64,000 nt of DNA from Rhytidiadelphus loreus (GCA_947034895.1 OX344762.1:50199087-50263086); one strand, 5' to 3'; counted from the stretch's first letter, positions 48,080 to 59,783 are shown. A program made the numbers and translations. Notes: a model not told the origin generated them from the letters alone.

Positions 48080-50400
48080 ATTCTTCGCGGATCGAGATTT
48101 TTCCCAGCGCTCTCTGCGCGATCGGATGAGAGAATCTGCTTATAACCCCAGGAAGCAAGCGGATTAACATGCAAGCTCGATGTGGCACGCGTTTGCTGAA
48201 GATTCGGCTGGCTGGCTCCATTACGAATTTGGGCTGAAGCTCTGATGTGTCGAAGAGGGAGATCTCCAGGCATCGGTGCTAAGGGCGTAGGGTCCTGGGC
48301 TAACCATTGGGGCAGGGACCCTGAGATATGGTGATAGACTCTGATCGCCAGGCTCGTTCCACTGTCTTGGGAGGTAGTGGGTGAAGAGGGACGGGGCTGG
48401 ATCTGAAATTCAGGAAGAGTGGGTAGGTTATCAGTAAGTTGATCATTTCCTAGCAGGGAGTCTATGGTTGGTAAGGAGATTATGAGGTTGCTAGGATTGG
48501 GGGTGAGGATTGGTGAAGGTTGGACCGAGGTCGAACTACGGGGAGAAGGATTGACAGTACTGGTGCAGGGGTTGGGAGAGTGGTTGACAGGGTGTGCTGG
48601 TAATCGTTTAGATGCTACGGGTCTACTAGTCGATATTGGCTGCGATGCTATAGTAAATCGGGGGGTCAAGGTCCTATCGGTGGGCGTATGAGCTAAAGGC
48701 GACACAGGGTGGATGGAATTGTTTGATACGGGAGAGTTTGGAGGGCTTAACTGAAGGCTGCGGGGGACAAGCTTGATGGGGGTGCTACCTGATTCAACAG
48801 GTGCTATGCTGGCTAGCTCATCAATATGTGGAGGATGGTCATTGGTTCTAAGAGATGGAGGAGAAGGAAGGGTCTGGGAATGCGAGGTGGTTGGGTTACC
48901 TGGCCCGAGCAGGCTGGATAGCTGTTGCGGAATAGAATGGAGGGTCGCGTTCTGGCAAAATTCCTGCGCGCTCACCTCCGCATGGTTAAATGGCAGAAGG
49001 GCTGCCAAGTCATAATACTGCTCCGAGCCTAGGTCTAGTTGCTGGAGAGTGTCGCGGGGAGGGAGTTGGTTCGACTCTTGTTCGTCTCTCCTACGCTCCA
49101 TGGAGACCCTGCGAGCCCAGTAATGGCTGGAGCTTGCCGCAGGCGTAGGGGATCGATGAAGACCGCGCAGGCCCTGTCGTCGATGCCTGACTTCTACGAA
49201 GCCATCCTCATCAGCTTGGGGTAGACCTGAATCTGTTGAAGGTTGGAATTTGTTCCCATGTCGCTTATAGCGGCGATTGGATGAGGCCTTGGATTATGAG
49301 CTGTCAACTGGGGCCCGTCTAAATGGAAAGGTCACTGGTGTTTGGATACGGTGAGTACCTTAAACTGTTGTAGCGCGTTGATGTCTCGATGTTCCGTCGA
49401 CTGTCTTGGGAGATTGTATTGGGCAATTTGACAACGGATGGGTGGCAGCGCGACAGATGGAACAACTCAGACGTGGATCCTCATACACCACATGGATATC
49501 AGTGGATCTTTGATTGGCAAACTTGACGCGGATGTTGGCAATCCATCCTTTTGCCAGATTGAGATTGACACAGAATCGATGTGGGCTAACAGCAGGGTCT
49601 GGGATATCAGCTCCTACCACTCGACCAAGAGAGCTTGCAATAGATCTTGAGAAAGGAATATATTCCAGTGGAAGATTTTCCAGGGTTAGCCAGCATGGAT
49701 GGCAAATACCGTTGGATGCAATTGGGTTAAATGCCAAAGTCCAATGTTGGTAAACCACCTCTCTTCCTGCGAACCTGTGGAGTTGGAGGTGGACAGCTTT
49801 CTCAGCCGCCTCACCACAACTTAGTTTCAGATAGAAAACCCCCGCTCCGGCCGATTTATGTAGAACAATGTGGTACAAGAGGAGGAGGTGTCCCAGATCC
49901 TCGAGCCACCTATGAATCGTATCTTCGGCAGGAACGCCTCTAACAAAACCGGCGATAACAACATGTTCTTGTAGGTGACGGATCTCATGAGTCAAGGCAA
50001 CAACATCTAGGTTAGATGGGGAGAAAACTTCAAAGTCCTATGTGAGGAGTCCTGCCCAATTTCGACGTACATTTGGGGGGAGTATTTCACCTTCCACCGT
50101 AGATTGCAGGTTGTATTGAGAAGCAGCCGTACCCACCGTGTCGATAGCCACGTCAGTGGAGATAGGGTCCGGGCGTTTCCTGGCACACGCACTAGATCTG
50201 GCGCGGAGACCACTAGAGGTGGCTTGCTGGCGCTGTTGTGGATGCGATCTCGGCGGTCTGACCTGTGGCGATCCAGAGCCCCATCCGTCTTTTGCAGCAA
50301 GCTCCCGTTCCACGTCCCGGCCGTACTGTCGATGAAGGTGGAGGTAGTAGTCACCCGAGTAAACTCTCTCGCCACTAGTGACATCCCTATACGATGCCAT
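48076..50400 (-). pseudogene. LINE ORF1: nucleic-acid-binding protein with zinc knuckle (three stops)
   Basis: The frame from ATG at 50400 to TGA at 48076 is 775 codons in one phase, broken by TAG (50038-50040), TAA (49360-49362) and TAA (49294-49296). The middle segment (49995-49360) looks like the DUF4283-type domain of plant LINE ORF1 proteins. It ends in a CX2CX4HX4C zinc knuckle (CSICRAATHPLSNC), and DGFVEVRHRRQ follows after the last two stops. The C-terminal third is rich in proline, serine and threonine. Its stop overlaps the ORF2 start by 4 bp (ATGA), which suggests termination-reinitiation in the active ancestor. The first stop may be a CAG-to-TAG change, as expected from cytosine deamination. 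Confidence 0.85.
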
Positions 50401-50683
50401 GGAAACCCTAAGCAAAGATTTTAGAGAGAAGAACTGCAAACCCTACGGTGGGGCACAGAGTACACGATAAGGTTCGGAAGAGATAAGGTACGCAAGTCAA
50501 AACATGTTAGGGTGGTTCAAATTCAGATCTGAAACCACCAGTTGCACCCCCTTGGGGAACGCAAAGCGATTCTGATTGCACCTCTCAACCGGGAAACAAC
50601 AACGATCTTGAAAACCAAGAAGATCTGTAGGAAAAATGCGCCATGGCTCCTCCTGCGATCATCGTCGCCCTTCCCAACCGAGT

Positions 50684-50843
50684 ATTTTCAATCTTTTTGA
50701 AAAGATGAAATCGTAAGATGCAGATTGTTCATTACAACATTACAACCATTGGAGTTGGTATTTTTCAATTTTATAACTAAATTCTTAACAATTTAGTATT
50801 TTAAATCATTATTATTTTTCTACTTATTATTTCTTCCAAGCAT
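50684..50843. mobile_element. TTAA MITE family A, copy 3, right part, after the LINE
   Basis: It starts with the repeated 15-bp target ATTTTCAATCTTTTT (50684-50698) and continues family A with GCAGATTGTTCATTACAACA, CATTACAACCATTGGAG and AACAATTTAGTATTTTAAAT. Similarity to the clean copy is lost at about 50843, so the right terminus of this copy is deleted or replaced. Confidence 0.75.
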
Positions 50844-51487
50844 GAATATGAAATATTTCTTATTGAGATTTTTTATCTGTATTTCCAACTTATTTCTTCA
50901 ACATGTTATAGAGAAATGCAAGTTGTAGGATCTTCACATTTTGAGGTAAATTTTTTGAAAGATGAAATCTAACTATTTGAGGAGGGTAGAAAATACTTCT
51001 TTTTGAAATCCGAGCATCATGATCTTGCAATTGCTAATGTTTCTTATTCTACATTTTAAGAAGGTATCCTCTTACAAGTTAACTCAAGGATTCTATGGTT
51101 GAGTTTGTTAAAAAATAAATATAGATGAAGAATTTAGCTTTGTTTCATAGACGAATATTTTATAGCAATTTAGGTCCTCTAAACATGAAATAACTTTAGA
51201 AATCAACACAAATTGTCTAAGCTATCCCATAAACATTTGGGCATCATTACTATTATTCAAGACACCTAATGAACAAATTTGTTCATCATCTTAAAGAGTA
51301 TCCACATCCACACATAGTTATCAAAATTTTATAGAGGCTTATTCAAAATTAACTATTTTTTTTATAGGAACCTACCTGATTTTATTTATTTATTTGAACA
51401 AATGAAACCTATATGATTTCTCACATATAAAGTAGACACACCCATTCCTATTCATGTACCTACTCTTATACAATAGGCGTCCCTTAA
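50844..51487. other. AT-rich DNA between two elements
   Basis: No gene seen. Short words resembling internal boxes of the TTAA elements occur (ATCTTGCAATTGCTAATGTT at about 51023), probably from a decayed element. Confidence 0.4.
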
Positions 51488-52391
51488 TTCCTAAAGGACC
51501 ATCATGTTTAGAGGCCCAAAATTGCTTCAAAATACTCATCCCAAAGCAAGGTCAAAATCTACATCAATACTTATTTTTTAACAAAACCAATTGTACTATC
51601 TTTTGGTTAACTTATTGAAGTAAATTGCCTCAAAATTTTAGAGTGAATGTCCCCACCAATTGCAAGTCCAATGTGCCTAAACTTCAAAATGTAGGCTTTT
51701 CTAGTCTTTCCAAAAGGTGAAGTTTGATCTTTCAACATTTCAAGGAAAAAACACGTATGTCCTATAACTTGGGCATTTTAGTCAATGAGTAAGGAAAAGG
51801 TTTGAAAATATATTTTTAAAAACTTTAACCAAAAACAAATTTATATTCATTTTTTTTTAAATTGTAAAGCGGAAGGTGTTACTAAATGAAGGATATAACT
51901 AATATGCGAATAATTTTTGGAATAATTTTAGAAATTTTAATTTCAATGATGAGAATGTTCTAATAAACAATTAATATCCTTTATTTTCATTTTTATTTGA
52001 AAATTTTCAAAATTGAGAGCAAAAGACAACTTCATATGTTTTTTTCTACTTTTATTGCTTGCAAAATAAAACTCCTCATAACTTTTACTTCATTATTAGG
52101 AATTCAACGGTTCAATTTTTTTGAGTAGGTATCAATCTATAAAATCTCAAAAAAATAATTAATATTTTTTTTTTTAAATATTTTTTGCTGCCTGGTTTGA
52201 CATTGAAATAAAAAAGACCTTGTAACTTTTGCAATATTTATCAGAATGACATGAAACAAAGCTTCACACATATATTATGATGAGAAGCATCCATTTTTAA
52301 AAATTAATCTAGAAATTCCAAATTATGAAGTCAATAGATCTTGCCCAAGTTCTCAAAAAGCCCAAAGTAGACTCCTTGGTCTTTTAGTCCC
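51488..52391. mobile_element. TTAA-flanked MITE, family C, copy 1 (904 bp)
   Basis: TTAA (51484-51487) precedes TTCCTAAAGGACCATC. The right end reversed is GGGACTAAAAGACCAAGG, followed outside by TTAA (52392-52395). The termini share CTAAAGGACC versus CTAAAAGACC. Internal boxes are AACCAATTGTACTATC (51586, about 100 bp from the left end), TTGCAAGTCCAATGTG (51659) and GTAACTTTTGCAATATTTAT (52221). The diverged copy at 26097-26993 confirms the extent. Confidence 0.78.
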
Positions 52392-52519
52392 TTAAAATAT
52401 CCCCCCAAAGTACCATTAAACCATCCCCATAATCAATTGTGGTTGGTAGATTGTTGAATTTTTTAGATTTTGGTGTGAACAACAAGGTGATTTTTCTAGG
52501 ATGCAATTCAAAGTGCCCT

Positions 52520-53670
52520 AGGGAGTAGCGGTGCTATTTTGCAAACCTGTGAGCATGAGCTTGTGAGCATTGAGCAGGGATTATGTGAGCATTGAGCTTA
52601 GAAATTTGAAGAAGCACAAGAAAACTTTATAATATTTCTAACAATAGACTTCATCTAAGAAATTTGGCCAAAATTTAGTATTTTTAGTAAATTTTGATAC
52701 CTATTACTACGGACTTATTACCATGAACTTATTATCGTGATTATATAGAATTCACATGAAAATTACAATTTTTAGTATTGTCTAAAATATCAGAAGTATA
52801 CATTTTAAAAATGATGAACTTAATCGATGTGAAAGATGAATGGAGATAGAAATAAGTATAGAATATTGGTTGATCACTGTCCTATAGCAATGTGGCTCCT
52901 CTCGGGGCTAATAAGAAAATACCAATAGTTTTCTTTTGATGCATTGTTATAGGACTTGTTTAGATTTTAGAAAAAAAATTGTTGATAAGAACTACTATCT
53001 TGTAGTAGCATGGGTCCTCTTAAGGCCGATGGGAGGTACCTACACTTCTACCTTGATGTGTTAGTAATTGGACTTGTTAAGATTTTGGAAGAAAATATTT
53101 GGTTGACAAGGATTATTTTTGTAAGGAATGAGTTCAGTTATACCAAATTGTTGATTAGTTGATGATTGTTCTCTTATAGGACCTCCAAGGGTTCAACTCT
53201 TTTATTTATTGATCAAATGGTCATTTGGTTAATCACTCACTTCTTATTGTTTGGGTGCCCTCGGCATCAAGGGGAGACCCCTTGCAGCAAGAAAAATAAA
53301 AAAATTTAAATTTAAAAAAAATTTATATAAAATTTTATTTTTACTTCTTCTTTTCTGTTGCAAGAGGGATCCCCTCGGTGCTGAGGGCACCCAAGCAACA
53401 AGAAGGGAGTGATTATAATCTCAATGGAACAACCTCAGTTGATTTCAAACAAATCTTAATTAATATTCAATTTTTCTTCTTCTTAAAATTGAGCAAAGTC
53501 TAATAAGTAGCACATCAAGGTTGTTCAAGGGACCACGGTAATAGGTTCATTAAAATAGTTACTAAAATTTATCAAAAATAATAAATTTTGACCAAATTTT
53601 TTAGATGGAATCTTTAAAAAATTATATGCTCACAAGCTCACAAAATAGCAATCCTGCCCCAGGAAGCTCT
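52520..53670. mobile_element. Foldback element with long inverted arms (~1.15 kb)
   Basis: The outer arms pair imperfectly over hundreds of bases. Left GGTGCTATTTTGCAAACC, TGTGAGCATGAGCTTGTGAG, ATTTGGCCAAAATTTAG and GATACCTATTACT mirror right CTCACAAGCTCACAAAATAG, TTGACCAAATTTTTTAG and TAATAGGTTC. Nested inside is a tighter hairpin: CTTATTGTTTGGGTGCCCTC with AAGGGGAGACCCCTTGC (53252-53300) faces GCAAGAGGGATCCCCTCGGT with GAGGGCACCCAAGCAACAAG (53360-53403), around an AT-only loop. Part of the left arm is internally duplicated (GGACTTGTTTAGATTTT at about 52952 and GGACTTGTTAAGATTTT at about 53072). It has no coding frame. Confidence 0.72.
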
Positions 53671-54507
53671 ACTTTGAAAATTCATAGAAATTAGATACCT
53701 TATCCAATATCTTTTTTTTTAAAGTTCATGATTTTCAATGGCTAATATTAAAAAAAAAATTACAAAAAGGTGCCTTCCACTATGTTGAATTGCTTAAATG
53801 AACAATTTTAGGTATTTCTACCTTAGTTGGCATTTGGAGGGTAAGCTGATTGGTATTGGACAGTTGACATTTGGATGTAAGCATCCATACCTTACATTAG
53901 ACTGTTTGTTTTGTTTTGTTACAATGAGATCTTTTGAATCATCCATCTCCTAGTCATGTTCTTGTTACCATCGGAAAGCCCTCAATGAGGAGGGGTGCAT
54001 GGGCTTTGTTTCATGGCGTTCTAACTCATAGAAGAAAATATATTGAATTTTGAAGCTTTAGTGCATTAGAAAATTAGAAAACTAATTTTTACTTCTATTT
54101 TATTATATTGTGGCAACGGCACGTGGCACACTAGTTGGTAAGGTAGTATGCTGTAAAACCGACTCTATTATTAGTTGGAGAATGGAGATGAGGTGATCCT
54201 TAAAAGGACCACTTCAACAATTGAATGAATTGAAGAAAAATTGTTTTCTAATTGCAAGAGCCAATCATTGTCTTTGATTTCCACACATCTCTTTAAAAGT
54301 TGCAAGTGGATGGGTTTTGGGAGACCTATGATCACAAATAGGTTCTTATACCCCAAATCTTTGAAAATTTATAAATAATTCAAAAATGCTTGGAAAAATA
54401 CAAAATCACTTATGTTAGGTTCCACATCTATTTTTCTTTCTCTGAAAAACGATCAAAAAAATATTTCCGTCCATAGAAACCTATGAAAAAAGCAGACCGG
54501 CCCTTTA

Positions 54508-54728
54508 CCCCTAACTGCGTCGACGTCCAGAAAGTGGACGATGAACAGAGGGCTTCAAGGCACTGTTTTGTCCAACTAACTTTTCATTCATCCAATGTAA
54601 AACTTCAATTTTGAAAAGAAAACCTTCCTTAATGATCAATTTCATGAAATTCTGGTAAATGATATTTCTGTAGAAAGATATAAGCAAAAATGTGTCAAAA
54701 TTAGAAAAAGGATCGAGGCATTAAGGGG
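54508..54728. mobile_element. Short TTAA-type element, family G (221 bp)
   Basis: The left end is CCCCTAACTGCG after TTTA (a decayed TTAA). The right end is GAGGCATTAAGGGG followed by TTAA (54729-54732). AGAAAGATATAAGCAAAAAT near the right end matches the repeats at 33030 and 56785. It may be an internally deleted form of a longer element. Confidence 0.5.
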
Positions 54729-56784
54729 TTAAATGGTCACTTTCAGAGCATACTACCTTAATGGAAACCTACAATACAGTAGGAAACTCCATGACTGACC
54801 CATTTTTAATTTGTGATATTACTAGATTCTAGCATGAGTGTACGTCTCCCCTGTCTGCCAGCCCTGTACGCCTGCCTTTGGAGTATAATAACGTAAATTG
54901 ATTTTGACTCATTCGAGTCTGTACAATACAACAAAATTTATCTCCAATGGATGGCCGAGTACTTACGCAATTGAAGTCCTTCGTAATGATGTGCTTCTCA
55001 GTTGTCAGCAAGAGCAAAGCAAAGCATTCATAGAATCATCATAAACCCACCATGTTACCACCTGGAATTTTACAAAGAAATCAATTGGATGGACGGAGTG
55101 AAAAACGAGGCCGAGAGGCTGAGCGACAATTGACTCCATAAAGCAGTACGACCGACCCACGCGATGAGCAAGGTAGAACCTTTTATGAACTACTTAAACA
55201 CGCGTGTGTTCATTCCAAACACCCACAAAAAAAGTGCAATGGATATAGGTTCAAAATTCTTGGGGCACAAAGAAGACCAAAAAAAATATCATGCCACCCG
55301 GTCCAATTGAGGCTAGTCGATTGGTCCCTAGTTCTTGATCCAATTGTGTTTGGGTGTGTTGCATTCCTTGTGTAGAAAAAAGTTGGAAAAGTTTTTTGCA
55401 TTATGAAAAACTTTAATGGGGAATTGGGGTGGAAAGAATTGAAATTGGGTTGGAAAGTTGAGGAGTTTGTGACTTCAATGAACATGATCCATGGAGATTC
55501 TACACATGGTAAAAGGTTCATTCATTATTTCACAATTTTGAGGTAAATTTTTGCAATTATCTAATTGCAATTGAGTGGGAGAGTCACATTGGAATCCAAA
55601 TGGACGAGAATAGTCCCCATGTAGAAACAACAATGGAAAGCTTTGGCCCCCTGTAATGTATCCTCTTTTTTTTCCTCAAAAAAAAGCTAACCAAATTATT
55701 GGTGAGATTTTTCTGTATTGTTGTTCTCTTGCAAAATCAATTGTGAATCCAATCAATTTAAGTTTGTGCAACAATAAAAGGGACAACAATGTGTCATCCT
55801 ATGTGGATTGTAAAGACCTCTAGGGATTAGGACAAAACTCAAGTGTGTTATTAAAAGGAAAAATGAATTCAAGAATGGATAGTGATTGAAATGTCATTGG
55901 GTGGAGATGTTCATAAATAGTATAGTCTAGAGATATATTTTCAATGATGGAAGTAAGGCCTTACAATATTTGTATTTCATTTGGAACTCTTCAACCTTCT
56001 TTAATTTTGTACTTTGAAATAGAATATATTGTAATCATTTATCTAATTGAACAACTGTCACATGTCGAATTGTGAGCATAAGACTTGATTTGTCCCTATA
56101 AAATAGTGCAATTACACATTCCAAATGTATATTAAGAGTATACTAGAGTTAACCATAGATTAGTTTGACTTTGGTCTACAATTGCAAGCTAATTTTAAAA
56201 TGTGGTCCTAACAATAAGTGCATAGTAGTCCACTACTTGGGCTTGAATTAAGCTTTGAACTCACCGTTCTTGTTTGGAGTTGCAATTTGTTGTTCCACAT
56301 GCCATATATTCTTGAGTTCTTTTTGGTAAAAGCAAAACTAGGGACAAAACTCAAAAGAGCTCTATTTTAAACCAAAATAGAGTTTGATTTGCAAATTTTT
56401 TAAATATCTTAATATATATTCTAAAATTGAATAATTTTTTTTAAATATCTTAATTTTTTTTCAATCTAGCTAGTAGTAATTGACTAGTTGGCTCCCAATA
56501 TGGAGAGCTTGTTTGGAATGGCCCTCCAATGCAACTAAAAATCATCTAATGATAGTAACATTGCAATTACTTCATAGGCTAGATAATATTGGAGTTGATA
56601 GAGTTGGACTTTGATCATAGCATTTTAAACACTAGTGTTTGATTAGAAGACTTTAGTTTGGTGAATATGTATGTACATATAAGAATGAATATTGGATGAA
56701 ATAATTGGATGATATTTCTCTGTGATGAAAACATGACGGATTTTGTAACAAGAATTGTAATAGGGATCATAACATTGCGTACTT

Positions 56785-56843
56785 AATATATTAGATAAGC
56801 AAAAATATGCAAAAATTCAAGAAAATGTTCCAGTGTGAAGGGG
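56785..56843. repeat. Isolated TTAA-element right end (family G)
   Basis: AAGCAAAAATATGCAAAAAT, then TTCAAG, then GTGTGAAGGGG sits directly before TTAA (56844-56847). No matching left terminus was found upstream, so only this end is delimited. Confidence 0.5.
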
Positions 56844-57992
56844 TTAATTGATATTTTTATTAAGTAATTAAATGCCCAAGTGCCTAAAAAGAAGGGTATC
56901 TTCAAGTCTATAGAAAAAAGAGGGTATATGTGTTAAAAAAATGTTAGATTGTAATGATGGCCTTGCACATTATCACTACAATGTTTCAAAAACCTCGTTT
57001 CATCCATCATGTAGAACTAAGGTAGAGCCACCCATTACCAACTAGCACCCCATCTATAGCCAATAGAGTAGCAAAAATGCAGCAGAGGCTAGGACTAATT
57101 TCCGAATAAGAGTTCTTGATTTCCGACCATCAATTCCTCCATTCTTTTCATAACACATTTGCTTGGTTTGTAATGCCAAAATGAATAGAAGTATTCTCTT
57201 AAAATGAGTGATTTTGGAATAGTCTACACATTGAATATGGGGCCAAACCAACTTTTGCCTTCCAAAATTCATAGTAATTTTAGTTCAAGCAATAAAATTA
57301 CCAAAATTTTGGCAATCCCCCTCATTTCTATCTCTGCATATGTGAAAATATTTCTTTCGCCTTACTATACTCAACATCATGTCTACAATTGCTTATTCGG
57401 TTGGTTATGGGTGGTCACACTTCAGCACAAATAAAAATTGCATACAAAAATTACATACTCAAAATTGCATATTCAAAATTGATCTCTATCAATTCATCCC
57501 CCCTCCCAAATGAAGGAGCCAAGAAACTTAAAACCTTCTTGAAAGAAAGGCCACATAACCATTTGTCTGAAAACAAAACAAAAAACGTATGGGTTAAGGT
57601 GAAGGCACCCAAAAGCGTCCTTGTACCTATTCATATACCCTAGACTACCTATTAATGTGTCCTTAGACTTTAGTTAATGTATCCTCCAAATGCTTACCTT
57701 TGATTTGCTAATGCATTTGAAAGACACGTACTTAACTCTCATTTGCTAACTACTAATTTTTGAAGATTTTGATTTAGGGGTCACCTATGTGACAATTTCA
57801 ATGGTCTAGGGAGCCGTCACTTTGAAAAATCATAGAAATTACATACCACATATGAAAAATCTATTTTATTTTTATTTTTAATATTCATGATTTTCACTTG
57901 CTAATACTACAAAACTATTATTTTTAGGAGAAGGTGTCTTCAACTATGCTGAATTGCTTACATTGACGATTTCGGGTGCTTCCACCGCTTAA

Positions 57993-58938
57993 TCCCTCAA
58001 GGACCGAGCCATTTTTTGGGTCCAAAATCACTGAAAACTGCCTTTTCTGCTGCGATCATTCACGAAGTTTTGAAAATGTAACCATAAGATCTTGAAGTGA
58101 ACTTGTATGAGAGGGTGTGGTAAAAATTTTGTGAGGTTTCACTGTACGGATAGAGAGATATTTTCATTCAAAGTCATTTTTTTTTCACTGTGCCCCAAAA
58201 TTTCAGATGCCTTTGACCGCCTCATGCTCAATTTTTTTGCACTACACAGCATAAAATTAAAATTTTTTCTTATAGGTATTGAAGTTAGGCATATACATAC
58301 CAATTTTCAAAGCAATCCAACACACACAACACCTCCAAAAAAATCTTGCAATGCCACAATGTCCCAGAAATTGACAATGCACTAGGTCATCTTTGAATCA
58401 ATTTTCCCACCACATACTTTGAGATATTGAAAATCCAAATGGTGGATAAAAAGACATACTTATATTTGACAAGTAGAAAAAGAAAAATTAGAAAAATATG
58501 AAAATATGAGATTTCTATGACCTTCCGAAGTTTGTAGCTGCCTGCAAAGAAGTTCACAGACTGGGCAGCACTTGTAGAAAGGGACCCAAGATGTCCCCAA
58601 CGGCCCAACCCCCAACGCCAAAGCCCAACTTTCCAAGACCCAGGTTTCTACTTCAAACCCGCTGCCCTCCCCTCTCCTATCCTCTTGCCCACTTGTGCTG
58701 CCCCTGCACAGTCAAACACATATTCCCCTGCCCCAGCTCCAACAAACAGCTTTAGGCGGGAAAATGGCCATAACTTCTATAGAACAACTCGGATTTCTAT
58801 GAAATTTTTATGTACGCGAAGCTTGTGACTAACTGCACGCACTCAAAAAGTTTCAAAAAATCAGACCCCAAAACCAACTTGAATGAGCCTGCCCAAAATC
58901 CCAAAAGTCCCCCTGAGGGGACTTTGGTCCTTAAGGGG
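57993..58938. mobile_element. TTAA-flanked MITE, family F (946 bp)
   Basis: TTAA (57989-57992) precedes TCCCTCAAGGACCGAG; the right end reversed is CCCCTTAAGGACCAAAG, with TTAA (58939-58942) outside. Internal boxes from the left: AATGTAACCATAAGATCTT (58076), GGATAGAGAGATATTTTCAT (58148) and GCCATAACTTCTATAGAAC (58767). Its bulk sequence is GC-richer and unlike family A, but box order and spacing agree. It is only 1 bp longer than family A copy 1. Confidence 0.82.
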
Positions 58939-58942
58939 TTAA

Positions 58943-59783
58943 TGCAAACAAAACATTCTCCTCGTGGGACTTCACCCTCCAGAATGGGTGTTTATTTCCA
59001 GAAATCTGTTTTCACCAGTCATTCTCCTCCACGTGAGCACTTCCTACATACAATACCGTAAAGGCATATACTGGACGCTGTTTCAGGGCCGACGCACGCG
59101 GCATTCAATACCGTGCAGGTACAACTCTCAGTACCGTACTTGGTCAAGGGGCCCTGACCTTCCCTTCCTCGCACCATGGTCATGGGACAGTCGAGATCCC
59201 GGTCACGGATGCCCGTGTTAGCATCTTCTGGCACCTCGGGACCGTGGCCTCGGGCGGGCCCCCCTCCCCGTCGTCTGCCGGTCCTGGCTCGCACTCCTGA
59301 GTTGCTGCCTCCCTCAGTCCCCTCCTTGCTGGCTCCCGTCCCCAAAATCCCTCCAACGACCGCCATAGCCACCGCGACAATTGCGTTGCGTTCTTCGCGG
59401 TTTTGCCAGAAGTCTCCTGTAGTAAAAAAAACACACGCACGAAGCGAACTGAAGCGAAGCCACCCCATGGTTACTATTTGCATCCCTTCTGGCGCCTGCA
59501 TGAATCCGCCTCGGCTCGCTCCCGATTTGCGCTTTTTTTTTTTTTATCCCCTGCTTTCCAGTACCCTCCCTGGCCCGGCCCTGCAGCCTGCCGTGCGGCC
59601 TTTCTGTTCTCTTTCCCGTTTAGATTCACCACGGGATTCATTCGCATTTGTCCCGCCGTCGAGTGTGTAGTTTTGGATGTTGACGTTGCGAGGGTCGTGG
59701 TCGTGGTCGTCGTCGTTGCTGCGGGGTTTTGGTGGCTCTGAAGGAGCTGGAATGGAGACGACTGAGTTGTGTTGGAGAAGAGA
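58943..59783 (+). promoter_or_regulatory. Promoter and leader exon region of the DUF668 gene (inferred)
   Basis: GC content rises sharply after the family F element. The segment holds GTCGTG-type tandem triplets (59693-59713) and no credible protein frame. AGAGTAAGTTTTT at 59781 is a strong splice donor, so the leader exon probably ends at 59783. The transcription start is not visible to me. Confidence 0.45.

Larger units (their letters stand above)
42725..50683 (-). mobile_element. Full-length L1-type LINE retrotransposon (7.96 kb, includes a nested MITE)
   Basis: Read on the minus strand, the element begins ACTCGGTTGGGAAGG at 50683. It has a ~283-bp 5' untranslated region, ORF1 (50400-48076), ORF2 (48079-42868), a 130-bp 3' untranslated region and a poly-A tail (poly-T at about 42721-42736). 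A 15-bp duplication flanks it, the product of target-primed reverse transcription. A 945-bp MITE is inserted in the reverse transcriptase. Five in-frame stops show it cannot work as it stands, yet both frames are otherwise intact end to end, so inactivation is fairly recent. The insertion is full length, which is uncommon because most LINE copies are 5'-truncated. Confidence 0.93.
53671..57988. other. AT-rich repeat DNA with scattered element ends
   Basis: No gene supported. About 53680-53823 and 57823-57985 are diverged copies of one ~150-bp repeat; both contain TCATGATTTTCA, then GGTGNCTTCNACTATG, then TGAATTGCTTA. The second copy runs right up to the TTAA of the family F element. TTAA-element right ends at 54728 and 56843 are listed separately. 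A less AT-rich patch at about 54830-55210 shows no family resemblance. Confidence 0.45.

Noticed and set aside
54115..54175. Possible tRNA-derived SINE or tRNA (GTGGCACACTAGTTGGTAAG)
   Set aside because: It looks like an A box, but no GGTTCGA-type B box follows at the right distance and no cloverleaf can be drawn.
59176..59741. Overlapping 110-165 codon frames on both strands before the DUF668 gene
   Set aside because: They overlap each other in several phases in GC-rich, proline/arginine-type sequence. This is typical of open frames by composition in a promoter and leader region.
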